From Ruminococcus sp. (GTDB lineage: Bacteria; Bacillota; Clostridia; Oscillospirales; Acutalibacteraceae): a stretch of DNA of 64,000 bases. The translations under genes were made by a program, and so were the position numbers. Below the pieces are notes generated by a model that had not been told where the DNA came from, did not search any database, and saw only the letters and a list, made by a program, of their open reading frames with translations. How positions within the stretch are numbered: the stretch's first letter is position 1; every line of letters begins with the position of its first letter. Shown in pieces: positions 46,038 through 54,152 of this stretch. The stretch spans positions 1 through 64,000 of the forward strand of contig JAFUJH010000041.1 in NCBI GenBank assembly GCA_017473775.1, written 5' to 3'.

Positions 46038-46580
46038 TCAGCCTGCATCAGTAGGCTCTAAGAGTCCGTATGCACCGTCATCGCGGATATAGACCACATT
46101 GGTGGCACCTGTATCAGCATTAGTAAACATATAGAACTTGTGGTTTGTCATTTCCATCTGGAGAATTGCCTCCTCAATAGAAATGGGCTTCAGGGGTATT
46201 TGCTTTTTGCGGACAACTGAAAGCTCGTAGTCCTCCTGAGTTACATCCTCGGGAGTGTTATCTGCAAAAAGTTCCTCAAGGGAGCCCGTTCTGAGACGCT
46301 TGGAAAGACGGGTCTTGTGCTTTCTGAGCTGTCTTGAAAGAAGGTCGGTGACCTTATCAAGAGCATCGTTCATCTCAGCCATTGTGGATTCGGCACGGTA
46401 TACCATAGAATTATCCTTGATTGTAACCTCCACTGTCTGGCGGTTTTTCTCAAGGGTGACTACAACTGTAGCCTCTGCACTGTCAGAAAAGATTTTCTCA
46501 AACTTCCGGAGTTTGCGTTCAACTCTTTCTTTGAAATTATCTCTCAAGGTAACTTTGCGTGCAACATAGGTAATCTTCAT
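46038..46580 (-). CDS. hpf: Ribosome hibernation promoting factor, long form
   Basis: Binds the 30S decoding region and dimerises ribosomes into inactive 100S particles in slow growth. 180 aa: N-terminal S30AE domain (about 1-100; MKITYVARKVTLRDNFKERVERKLRKFEKIF) and the C-terminal dimerisation domain (about 120-178; KPISIEEAILQMEMTNHKFYMFTNADTG) of the long Gram-positive form. GGAGGT precedes the ATG. A terminator follows. Confidence 0.96.
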   Translation of the reverse strand: MKITYVARKVTLRDNFKERVERKLRKFEKIFSDSAEATVVVTLEKNRQTVEVTIKDNSMVYRAESTMAEMNDALDKVTDLLSRQLRKHKTRLSKRLRTGSLEELFADNTPEDVTQEDYELSVVRKKQIPLKPISIEEAILQMEMTNHKFYMFTNADTGATNVVYIRDDGAYGLLEPTDAG

Positions 46581-46613
46581 ACGGGTACCTCCTTTGAGTG
46601 AAATATTATGTTT

Positions 46614-47126
46614 TTATTTTCTGCCTGAGCCGTTGCCTCTGCGGCTGTAACCGCGACCCTCGCCACCGCGTTTAAGGTCGGACATACGGTCCTGGCTGGA
46701 CTTCTTGAATCTGGACATCATATCCTCAAAATCAGGGTTTGAGGATACCTGCTCCTCCCAAACACCGTCGGGATAAAGCACGGGAGGTGCTGCTGTGTGC
46801 TTAGGTTTATCCTGGGACTTCTTAGCAGGTCTGCGCTGAGGAGCTCTGTCCTGTTTGTCAGGTCGGTCGTCCCTCTGAGGACGCTGGGGCTTATCTACAG
46901 CCTGCTTGATAGACAGGGCAATCTTGCCGTTATCGGCAATGGAGATAACCTTGACTTTGACTGTGTCGCCTACTTTGCACACATCGTGGATATCCTTGAC
47001 AAATCTGTCTGATACCTCAGAGATGTGCACCATACCGTCGGGGCCGTCAGGCAATGAGACGAATGCTCCAAAGTTAGTAATGCTTGTGATTTTTCCTTCG
47101 TAAATCTGTCCAATTTCCGGTTTCAT
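46614..47126 (-). CDS. S1-domain RNA-binding protein (YabR/CvfD-like)
   Basis: A 170-aa protein with one S1 domain at the N-terminus (about 1-75: GQIYEGKITSITNFGAFVSLPDGPDGMVHISEVSDRFV) and a long basic tail rich in Arg, Lys, Pro and Gln, ending in an RGG-like stretch (GEGRGYSRRGNGSGRK). It corresponds in position to B. subtilis yabR, following divIC. Related proteins bind RNA or ribosomes; the exact role is unknown. Confidence 0.88.
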   Translation of the reverse strand: MKPEIGQIYEGKITSITNFGAFVSLPDGPDGMVHISEVSDRFVKDIHDVCKVGDTVKVKVISIADNGKIALSIKQAVDKPQRPQRDDRPDKQDRAPQRRPAKKSQDKPKHTAAPPVLYPDGVWEEQVSSNPDFEDMMSRFKKSSQDRMSDLKRGGEGRGYSRRGNGSGRK

Positions 47127-47168
47127 ACTTTTCCTTTTCTGTTATATAAAATTTAGTAAAGCAGGTAA

Positions 47169-47486
47169 TCAGTTGCCTGCTGAATTAACAAATACTCGTT
47201 CGCCCTGTCTGACATAATCAAGGTCACTGTGGGCTTTGTTTATTACATACTCAAGGTATTCCTCGTCTGAATAATTGAGGACATGCTCAAGCTCGCTGTT
47301 TTTAATCTCCTGAATTCTTATCTCGTTCTGTATTGATTCAAGCTCTGCTTCCTTCTCAGCAATCTGATTCTGGATATCTGCAATCTTGACAAAGCAGGCT
47401 ATAAGAAAAACAAAGACAACAGCACCAAGGACAATGTACAACACAGGATTCTTTTTCTTTTTATTATTCAGCAACTTCAGCTCCAT
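47169..47486 (-). CDS. divIC: Cell division protein DivIC/FtsB-like
   Basis: A 105-aa bitopic protein: basic N-terminus (NNKKKKNP), one membrane helix (about 16-36), coiled coil (about 38-72) and the septum-formation-initiator end (DEEYLEYVINKAHSDLDYVRQGERVFV). It is part of the FtsQLB-like complex that activates septal wall synthesis. Position between yabQ and the S1 gene is the same as in Bacillus. Confidence 0.92.
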   Translation of the reverse strand: MELKLLNNKKKKNPVLYIVLGAVVFVFLIACFVKIADIQNQIAEKEAELESIQNEIRIQEIKNSELEHVLNYSDEEYLEYVINKAHSDLDYVRQGERVFVNSAGN

Positions 47487-47498
47487 AATGCTGTAACC

Positions 47499-47954
47499 TC
47501 ATTCCGTATGTTCATATACCGCCCCGTCTGATGAAACAGGGCCTTTCTTCCTGATGTTATTATACAATATGTTAGTTATTACTTGCAAGAGTTTTTTCGC
47601 AAGTTTGACCATATTTACTGCAATTTTTGAGATTTTTTGCTTCACTTTCAAGGATAAAGGCACTAAAAATCCTATACACAACCTGCCAAGTGTAAATCTG
47701 ACAGCTAAAAGACCTGCAAGCTCACCTAAAACAGTATAGTATCGGGTAGCTCCCTTTGAGTAGCAAATACTGAACAACACTGTAACAAGGGCTGAGATAA
47801 TCATAAAAAGCAAGTCACAGATAAAGACAGAAATTCTGCCGGAATCTGCAAAGAGGCGGATAAATCTGAACAGCTCATACAGCACACCCAGACCTATACC
47901 GCAAAGCACAGAACAACCAAAGCAGAGAAGCTGGTCAGAGAGAGTAAAGGTCAT
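47499..47954 (-). CDS. yabQ: Spore cortex biosynthesis protein YabQ
   Basis: A 151-aa membrane protein with about four helices in the first 105 residues, starting SDQLLCFGCSVLCGIGLGVLYELFRFIR, the YabQ motif, and a basic helical tail. In B. subtilis YabQ localises to the forespore outer membrane and is needed for the cortex, under sigma-E. It lies between yabP and divIC. The sequence supports a sporulating host. Confidence 0.9.
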   Translation of the reverse strand: MTFTLSDQLLCFGCSVLCGIGLGVLYELFRFIRLFADSGRISVFICDLLFMIISALVTVLFSICYSKGATRYYTVLGELAGLLAVRFTLGRLCIGFLVPLSLKVKQKISKIAVNMVKLAKKLLQVITNILYNNIRKKGPVSSDGAVYEHTE

Positions 47955-47960
47955 ATTACA

Positions 47961-48233
47961 TCACCTGAAAATTCGGGAGACTATACCCTTCTGACGGGTG
48001 TCCCCAAGATACTGCAGGGAGTTTACCTTGCCCTCTACAGACACCTGTCCTGTATCAAGAGACAGACGGCTGATGTGCAAGTCCTCTCCTTTGATGATAA
48101 GGGAGCCCAAGTGTGTCCTGACACTGACGGTCTCCTCGTCAAAGCCGGGTACATCGGTGACGCCTGTGAGGGTGAGAGACTCTCTGTTATCGAGAGTGAG
48201 AGTATGAGTATTATTAGCTGTAGTGTCCTGCAT
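47961..48233 (-). CDS. yabP: Sporulation protein YabP
   Basis: A 90-aa protein of the YabP/YqfC family: THTLTLDNRESLTLTGVTDVPGFDEETVSVRTHLGSLIIKGEDLHISRLSLDTGQVSVEG is the whole-domain signature. Despite a longer open frame to 48356, the ATG at 48233 has GGAGG and gives the family length. It is needed for spore-coat or cortex steps in the mother cell. Its stop is 6 nt before the yabQ start. Confidence 0.93.
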   Translation of the reverse strand: MQDTTANNTHTLTLDNRESLTLTGVTDVPGFDEETVSVRTHLGSLIIKGEDLHISRLSLDTGQVSVEGKVNSLQYLGDTRQKGIVSRIFR

Positions 48234-48294
48234 AAGAGCCTCCGAAAATAATAGTACCTTATATAGTATTCGGAGCTTTTGGTAAATATGACCC

Positions 48295-48534
48295 TTACAG
48301 CGGCTTATACATTGCGTCTGCGTCTTCCTTACGGACATGCTCAAGCACGGTGACAACCTGCACCTTCAGCACCTTCTCGCCAAAGGTAAGTTCGATGATA
48401 TCCCCTACCTTTACATCATAAGAAGCCTTTTGTACCTTTGAGTTAACAGACACCTTGCCTGCGGCACAAGCCTCGGCGGCAACTGTTCTGCGTTTGATAA
48501 GACGGGAAACCTTCAGATATTTATCAAGTCTCAT
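48295..48534 (-). CDS. rqcP: S4-domain ribosome quality-control factor RqcP (YabO)
   Basis: A 79-aa protein made of an S4 RNA-binding domain: MRLDKYLKVSRLIKRRTVAAEACAAGKVSVN, GDIIELTFGEK. RqcP works with RqcH to add alanine tails to nascent chains on stalled 50S subunits; it was earlier called YabO or Hsp15-like. The ATG at 48534 has GGAGGA; the longer frame to 48606 runs into the hup terminator. Gene order hup-rqcP-yabP is typical of Firmicutes. Confidence 0.93.
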   Translation of the reverse strand: MRLDKYLKVSRLIKRRTVAAEACAAGKVSVNSKVQKASYDVKVGDIIELTFGEKVLKVQVVTVLEHVRKEDADAMYKPL

Positions 48535-48567
48535 AATTCCTCCAGAATGTGAATGTGTGTGATAAAA

Positions 48568-48600
48568 AAACGATGGGCATACGAGACCGTATGCCCATCT
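48568..48600 (-). terminator. hup terminator
   Basis: GATGGGCATACG (48572-48583) pairs perfectly with CGTATGCCCATC (48588-48599) around AGAC, followed on the minus strand by GTTTTTTT. Confidence 0.93.
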
Positions 48601-48606
48601 AAACAA

Positions 48607-48882
48607 TTACTTGTTTACAGCGTCCTTAAATGCCTTACCAGCCTTGAAAGCGGGAACCTTGGAAGCAGGAATCTCAATCTTAGCGTTTGTTCTGGGATCG
48701 CAACCTGTTCTTGCATTTCTTGTTCTCTGCTCGAATGTACCGAAGCCAACGAGAGCAACCTTCTCGCCTGCAGCGATGGACTCTACGATTGTATCGAGAA
48801 CTGCTGCAACAGCCTTGTCAGCGTCCTTCTTGGAAATGCCACTCTTTGCAGCAACTGCTGCAACTAACTCAGTCTTGTTCAT
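48607..48882 (-). CDS. hup: DNA-binding protein HU
   Basis: Nucleoid protein, 91 aa, homodimer that bends [57 protein letters not shown] (beta arm with the conserved Pro) and [11 protein letters not shown] are diagnostic. GGAGG precedes the ATG. It is followed by a strong terminator, so it is probably far more transcribed than rqcP downstream. Confidence 0.98.
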   Translation of the reverse strand: MNKTELVAAVAAKSGISKKDADKAVAAVLDTIVESIAAGEKVALVGFGTFEQRTRNARTGCDPRTNAKIEIPASKVPAFKAGKAFKDAVNK

Positions 48883-48960
48883 AATTGAACCTCCATTAAT
48901 ATTTTTTATTTTTGTCGGCTATGCCGATAAATAACAGAAAGTGTGCAGTACTATATGAAG

Positions 48961-49752
48961 TTACTGTCTTTTTACCTCATCCCAAAGAGCGTCGAGCTCT
49001 GAAAGTGAGGCAGTTTTCATATCTATGCCGCGCTCATTTGCAAGCTTCTCTACCTTTGCAAAACGAGCAATGAACTTGTCCACAGAGGAAGAAAGGGACT
49101 GCTCAGGGTCAACGCCGATAAAACGGGAAACATTGACAGCAGAGAAAAGCACATCGCCTAACTCGTCGTAGCAGGCGTCGCTATTGCCCTGAGAGATAGC
49201 CTGAGATAGCTCTGAAACCTCCTCAGATAACTTTGAGAGTGCACCGCTTACATCGTCCCAATCGAAGCCGTACTTGCGAGCCTTGTGCTGTACCTTATGA
49301 GCACGGATAAGAGAAGGCAACGCATGGCTGACACTGTCGAGAGCTTCAGCATAAGTTGTCTGCTCCTTGGTCTGCATCTTGATAGCATCCCAATTCTCCA
49401 GAACTTTATCGGGAGTATCGGCTACAACATCACCGAACACATGGGGATGGCGGATGATGAGCTTCTTGCAGATGCCGTCGCAAACCTCGGCTATAGTGAA
49501 GCCGCCGCCGTCCTGCTCAATCTGTGAATGAAACACAACCTGTAGCAGTACATCACCCAGCTCCTCACAGAGAAGCTCAGGGTCGTCGGTATCGATTGCC
49601 TCGATAGCCTCGTAGGTCTCCTCAATAAAATCACGGCGGATACTCTTGTGGGTTTGCTCTGCATCCCAGGGACAGCCGCCCGGCTGACGCAGAATTTTCA
49701 TAATATTTACAAGGTCGTAAAAATCATAATTATCTTTGAACTGAAAACTCAC
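48961..49752 (-). CDS. mazG: Nucleoside triphosphate pyrophosphohydrolase MazG
   Basis: Hydrolyses (d)NTPs to monophosphates and cleans aberrant nucleotides. Two MazG repeats: LRQPGGCPWDAEQTHKSIRRDFIEETYEAIEAID...EELGDVLLQVVFHS (first half) and KLSEEVSELSQAI...YDELGDVLFSAVNVSR (second half), each with the metal-binding ExxE...ExxD pattern. The frame is open to 49797, but GGAGGT lies 7 nt before a GTG at 49752 and the protein family starts near there, so a 263-aa GTG start is preferred. It corresponds to yabN in Bacillus, without the extra methylase domain. Confidence 0.92.
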   Translation of the reverse strand: MSFQFKDNYDFYDLVNIMKILRQPGGCPWDAEQTHKSIRRDFIEETYEAIEAIDTDDPELLCEELGDVLLQVVFHSQIEQDGGGFTIAEVCDGICKKLIIRHPHVFGDVVADTPDKVLENWDAIKMQTKEQTTYAEALDSVSHALPSLIRAHKVQHKARKYGFDWDDVSGALSKLSEEVSELSQAISQGNSDACYDELGDVLFSAVNVSRFIGVDPEQSLSSSVDKFIARFAKVEKLANERGIDMKTASLSELDALWDEVKRQ

Positions 49753-49802
49753 TTGGTTTACCTCCGTGTGAAAAGCAGAAATTCGCATTCCAATCATTAA
49801 TT

Positions 49803-51569
49803 TTAACCTATAAGGTGCAATTTTTCAAGTATTATTACAATATTTTTACCTTTTGGGAGCATTAAAATTTCATTTCGCGTAAAAGTATGCAATATCAACA
49901 AAACTAACACATAGAATATAGCAGAAATGACAATAGAAATCAGCACATGCAGGTTGAAAACATAACTGCACAGGTATGCACAGCCTCCGCAAAGGAGTGC
50001 TCCCACCATAGGCTTGATAGCTGAAGTTACAAAATTCGGCATAATTTTTGTGCTTCTGACAAGCAGGAACATTGCAACTGTACACATCAGGAAGTTTGAA
50101 ATAAGTGAGCCGATAGCTGCACCTACGATGTTGATGTGGACATTCCGTGCAAAGAGGTAGGACACAATTATCTTGGAAATTGTGCCGAAAATGTAAATGT
50201 ACATTGTGGTTTTGACCTTACCTACACCCTGCAGCATTGAACAGATGGGTGTGATTGTGCCCATAAAGATGACAGATATACCAAGCACCTGCAGAACCTC
50301 ACCGCCGAACTGTGAGATGTTAGGGTTGCCTGAATACACTAAAGACAAGACAGGCTCTGCCAGAACTGCAAGACCGATTGCACAGGGAAACGCAAACATT
50401 GTGGTGAGTCTGAGGACGGTTTCTATAGACTCCTTCAGCTCAGCCTTATTACCCTTGGTGTAGGCATTGGTAACATTGGGCATTGCACTTGTTCCAAACA
50501 CCTGAGTAACCGCAACTACAAGAGAGGAGAGAGTTACAGATGCACTGTAATAGCCCCAGATGCAGGTATGAATTGTGATTTTATCCTTTGTTATCTCGCT
50601 GTCGAGAACATGGTTGAACTCGGCAAGGAGAGCCTCAGGCTGAGTCACAGCCATATTGTACATAAGGTTCTGGATAATTGTAGCGTCAATGGTACTTGAG
50701 ATACTCATAACAAGAGCACCGATACCAACAGGAAGTGCTGTCTTGCACATTTTTATAAAAGTCTCACGCTTGGAGATTGCCTCCACAGAACGAAGGTAGT
50801 AATCCTCGGGGATGTCGCCCTTCTTCACTGAAAAACGGATACGAAGATACAGGAAAGCTATGACACTGCCCATAGTGATACCGAAGATAGAAGCCGCCAC
50901 AGAGATAGACACCAATGTGCGGTATGCCTCGTCCATAGAATCAAAGGTAAGACCGAACAGTGTGCCGGTAGCAGTGAGCTGATTGGCTCCTACATTGACT
51001 ACGATATAAGAAAGTACAACACCGATTGCAATCTTGGAGAAAGCCTCCAACACCTCGGACACGGCGGTGGGAGTCATATTGCGGAGTCCCTCATAATATC
51101 CGCGGTAAACGGACACAAGGCAACCGAAGAAGATTGTAGGCGCAAGCACAAGCATTGCAGGCAATGAATAGGGTGAGTTGATGTACTCGATATAGAAGAA
51201 ACTACCCACTGCCATAAGCAGGAAGCACAGCACACCCATTACTATGAAGAAAGGCTTTGCTACCTTGTAAATCTGCTTTATATCGTTATATCGTTCTTTG
51301 GCGTAGCTCTCTGACACAAGTCGGGAGACGGCAATGGGAAAGCCTACGGTTGCCAGTGTAAACAGTGGCACATAAAGCTCATAGGCATTGGAAAAAAGCG
51401 CAGTACCGAACTCGGCAAAGCTGCCGCCCAGTTTGCCGTACAGGTTTGTGAGAAGTACTTTCTGAGCAAGTCCGCAGAGCTTGACGGCTATCATACTGAG
51501 GGTCAGTATGAAGGCACCCTTCAGGAAACTCTGGGATGAGTTTCGTTGCTTTGTTTTTTTATCAGACAT
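49803..51569 (-). CDS. MurJ/SpoVB-family lipid flippase (YabM-like)
   Basis: A 588-aa membrane protein with about 14 helices of the polysaccharide-exporter (MOP) superfamily. FLKGAFILTLSMIAVKLCGLAQKVLLTNLYG at the N-terminus and TVGFPIAVSRLVSE are SpoVB/MurJ-like. It would flip a lipid-linked wall precursor or glycan. AAGGAGGAG lies upstream of the ATG at 51569, which is inside the last codons of hemZ. Place before mazG matches yabM of Bacillus. A role in cortex synthesis is possible but cannot be decided from sequence. Confidence 0.88.
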   Translation of the reverse strand: MSDKKTKQRNSSQSFLKGAFILTLSMIAVKLCGLAQKVLLTNLYGKLGGSFAEFGTALFSNAYELYVPLFTLATVGFPIAVSRLVSESYAKERYNDIKQIYKVAKPFFIVMGVLCFLLMAVGSFFYIEYINSPYSLPAMLVLAPTIFFGCLVSVYRGYYEGLRNMTPTAVSEVLEAFSKIAIGVVLSYIVVNVGANQLTATGTLFGLTFDSMDEAYRTLVSISVAASIFGITMGSVIAFLYLRIRFSVKKGDIPEDYYLRSVEAISKRETFIKMCKTALPVGIGALVMSISSTIDATIIQNLMYNMAVTQPEALLAEFNHVLDSEITKDKITIHTCIWGYYSASVTLSSLVVAVTQVFGTSAMPNVTNAYTKGNKAELKESIETVLRLTTMFAFPCAIGLAVLAEPVLSLVYSGNPNISQFGGEVLQVLGISVIFMGTITPICSMLQGVGKVKTTMYIYIFGTISKIIVSYLFARNVHINIVGAAIGSLISNFLMCTVAMFLLVRSTKIMPNFVTSAIKPMVGALLCGGCAYLCSYVFNLHVLISIVISAIFYVLVLLILHTFTRNEILMLPKGKNIVIILEKLHLIG

Positions 51570-53034
51570 TCTTATTGTCTCCTCCTTGTACAAGGCTTTT
51601 ATAGAAAGGAGCAACAGCGTCTTTACGACTTATGAGTTCCTCTTGTCTTGCATTATATTCATATGGATACTTGAAGTTAAATATACGCTCTATGCGGTCG
51701 GAGTAGGGATCGCGGAGCTTTGTGACAGCACCTGCACCGCAGGCAAGGATGGTATGGGTCTCGTCCATAATATAGACATTATAGAGTCCCTCGTAGCCTT
51801 TCTTTGACCAACCTGTGTTCTCCATATTACCAACCATTCTGCTCTGGCGGTAAAGGTAGTATGGAGCAAGGCCCTCATTCTCAAGAGCCTTATAAGCGGT
51901 GGAAAGCATCTGAGACACAGCCTGAGTATCCTCACGCATTATCTGCATATTCTCCTCGGTAAGCCGTGAGCTACGCTTCATAGAAAGAGTATGGACAGTG
52001 ACGCTCTCGGGTGAAAGAGCACAGATACCCTCGATGGTTTTGCGGAAGGAGTCGGGAGTATCCCCGGGGAGACCTGCGATAAGGTCGGTGTTGATGTGTT
52101 TGAAGCCTACCTTTCGGGCAAGCTCAAAGGAGCGGTAAAAGTCCTCCACAGTATGGCGTCTGCCGATATTCTGCAGTACCTCATCACTGAGAGTCTGGGG
52201 ATTGACACTGAGTCGGTCACAACCGCCCTCAAGGAGAGCAACAAGCTTATCCTCGGTGATAGTATCGGGTCTGCCTGCTTCTACTGTAAACTCGCGGCAA
52301 GTGGACATATCGAAGTTATCTCTGACGGCGTTGAGTATCTGAGTAAGGTGTGGTGCCTCCAGAGTTGTGGGGGTGCCTCCGCCTATGTAGACGGTCTCAA
52401 GTATAAGACCGATATCCCTTGCAATCTGTCCTGTTACTGTAATTTCCTTACACAGAAGGTCAACATAGGGTGCAATCAGGTGCTTTGCCTTCTCCACAGA
52501 TTGGGACACGAAAGAGCAATAGCTGCATCGTGTGGGACAAAAAGGAATTGAGATGTACAGGCTAAAAGAGTCACCCTGTGAAAGATTGAGAATCTTCTGC
52601 TCGTTGACACAGGTGACCTTGGCAAGTTGGGTCTTCTCCCGAGAGACAAGCAGAGAGTTCAGGAAATATTCCTCTGCCGATGCCTCCCCCATCTGCTCGC
52701 ACAATCTGCGGAACAGCTTGATAGGACGCACACCTGTAAGTAAACCCCAAGAAAGAGTAATGCCGGAAAGCTCGCTCAGGAGCTTATAAAGAAGGGTCGC
52801 CATTGAAAGCTCATCATCGTCAGTCCCTACAGGAGCAGTGAGAGTCTTTGAGAAATCCCCGAACACCACAGACACAGACATAACATCTGCGTATGTAGTA
52901 AGGATGTAGGGAGACTCCAAAGACTCGGGCTCTGTGGCCGAGGGTATTACTGCTATCTTCTCGTTCGGGAAAAAAGCACGGGTTAAATTTTCAAGTTCAT
53001 AGTGAAACGAATGATTTACTGTATATAGATTCAT
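51562..53034 (-). CDS. hemZ: HemZ-like coproporphyrinogen III dehydrogenase (radical SAM)
   Basis: A 490-aa radical SAM protein. N-terminal domain of about 160 residues unique to HemZ, then the cluster motif CPTRCSYCSF (about 168-177), GGGTPTTLE, and SVNPQTL, followed by the HemN-like C-terminal region. HemZ-type proteins act in anaerobic coproporphyrinogen oxidation; in fermenting Clostridia without a full haem pathway the substrate may differ. No other haem gene is in the window. Its end overlaps the flippase start. Confidence 0.88.
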   Translation of the reverse strand: MNLYTVNHSFHYELENLTRAFFPNEKIAVIPSATEPESLESPYILTTYADVMSVSVVFGDFSKTLTAPVGTDDDELSMATLLYKLLSELSGITLSWGLLTGVRPIKLFRRLCEQMGEASAEEYFLNSLLVSREKTQLAKVTCVNEQKILNLSQGDSFSLYISIPFCPTRCSYCSFVSQSVEKAKHLIAPYVDLLCKEITVTGQIARDIGLILETVYIGGGTPTTLEAPHLTQILNAVRDNFDMSTCREFTVEAGRPDTITEDKLVALLEGGCDRLSVNPQTLSDEVLQNIGRRHTVEDFYRSFELARKVGFKHINTDLIAGLPGDTPDSFRKTIEGICALSPESVTVHTLSMKRSSRLTEENMQIMREDTQAVSQMLSTAYKALENEGLAPYYLYRQSRMVGNMENTGWSKKGYEGLYNVYIMDETHTILACGAGAVTKLRDPYSDRIERIFNFKYPYEYNARQEELISRKDAVAPFYKSLVQGGDNKNV

Positions 53035-53046
53035 AGCTGATATAAA

Positions 53047-53682
53047 TTAAGAGTTGAAATATGGATTGAAGTGACGCTCGTCCTCAAGTGATGTAGGACG
53101 GTCGTGACCCGGATATACCTTGTAATCCCCCTGCATATCACGGAGTCTGTGCAGAGAAGTAATCATCTGAGAGGGATTTCCTGTGGGGAAATCCACCCTG
53201 CCCATTGACCTGAAAAACAAAGTATCGCCTGAGAAGATGATTCTGTCCTCGGGGAACACATAGCATCCACTGCCGCAGGTGTGACCCGGTGTGAGAATAA
53301 ACTGAAATTCGGACTCGCCCAGCATCAGTTTATCTCCGCCTTTTACCGTAATATCTGCATTGCAACAGGCAAGCTGTGAGTTACCGAAAAAAGCAGACAG
53401 ATTCAGGTTATTATCGTGTAAAAAGGGCTCCTCTGCCAATGAAATCACAATCTTCGCAGAGAACATATCTGCATAAAAACGAGCGCCCGCTATATGGTCA
53501 AAGTGGCCGTGAGTCAGGAGAATGTACTTTACTGCATCCTTGCCCAGACTCTGAAGATGTTTTGTGAGAGAATCATCTGTGCCGGCAGGGTCAACAAGTG
53601 CAGTTGCACCTGTAGCCTTGTCGGTGATAACATAGGTGTTTGTGGACATTACGCCAAGTTGGAAAGTGGTGACAGTAATCAT
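53047..53682 (-). CDS. MBL-fold metallo-hydrolase (glyoxalase II-like)
   Basis: A 211-aa metallo-beta-lactamase-fold enzyme. THGHFDHIAG carries the HxHxDH zinc motif; GHTCGSGCYVF and FSGDTLFFRSMGRVDFP supply the further His and Asp ligands, and PGHDRPT the last His. Likely a thioester hydrolase of the YcbL/YqgX type. ATG overlaps the dtd stop by 4 bp, so the pair is co-translated. Substrate unknown. Confidence 0.92.
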   Translation of the reverse strand: MITVTTFQLGVMSTNTYVITDKATGATALVDPAGTDDSLTKHLQSLGKDAVKYILLTHGHFDHIAGARFYADMFSAKIVISLAEEPFLHDNNLNLSAFFGNSQLACCNADITVKGGDKLMLGESEFQFILTPGHTCGSGCYVFPEDRIIFSGDTLFFRSMGRVDFPTGNPSQMITSLHRLRDMQGDYKVYPGHDRPTSLEDERHFNPYFNS

Positions 53683-54134
53683 CGGCTCAGCTCCTTTGAA
53701 TTGATAATGAGAGTCACGGGGCCATCGTTGAGAAGGCTCACCTTCATATCTGCACCGAACTCGCCACGCTCTATCTTACTGATGCCGTTGTCCCCCATAC
53801 ACTTACAGAAATATTCGTAAAGCTCGTTTGCCTCATCAGGACGGGCGGCATTGTCGAAGCCGGGGCGTCTGCCCTTGCGGCAATCGGCACAAAGTGTGAA
53901 ATTGGAGATAACAAGCACACCGCCGTTTATATCTGAAAGAGCAAGGTTCATTTTGTCATTATCGTCTGTGAACACACGAAGTCCTGCTATTTTCTTTGAG
54001 AGGACTTCTGCCTCCTTTTTGTCGTCACCCTTCTCGACTCCGAGAAGGATAAGGAAGCCTGTGTCTATCTGTCCTATTGTATTTCCGTCTACGGTAACGG
54101 ATGCCTGCGCCACACGCTGAATTACTGCTTTCAT
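53679..54134 (-). CDS. dtd: D-aminoacyl-tRNA deacylase
   Basis: Removes D-amino acids (and glycine from tRNA-Ala) from tRNA. 151 aa. MKAVIQRVAQASVTVDG, the SQFTL-type motif (here SNFTLCADCRKGRRPGF) and the cross-subunit NxGP motif, here LNDGPVTLIINS, are present; the Gln to Asn change in SQFTL is a small oddity. It follows rel by about 18 nt and is coupled to the MBL gene. Confidence 0.94.
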   Translation of the reverse strand: MKAVIQRVAQASVTVDGNTIGQIDTGFLILLGVEKGDDKKEAEVLSKKIAGLRVFTDDNDKMNLALSDINGGVLVISNFTLCADCRKGRRPGFDNAARPDEANELYEYFCKCMGDNGISKIERGEFGADMKVSLLNDGPVTLIINSKELSR

Positions 54135-54152
54135 ATACTTTTCCTCGTGAAT

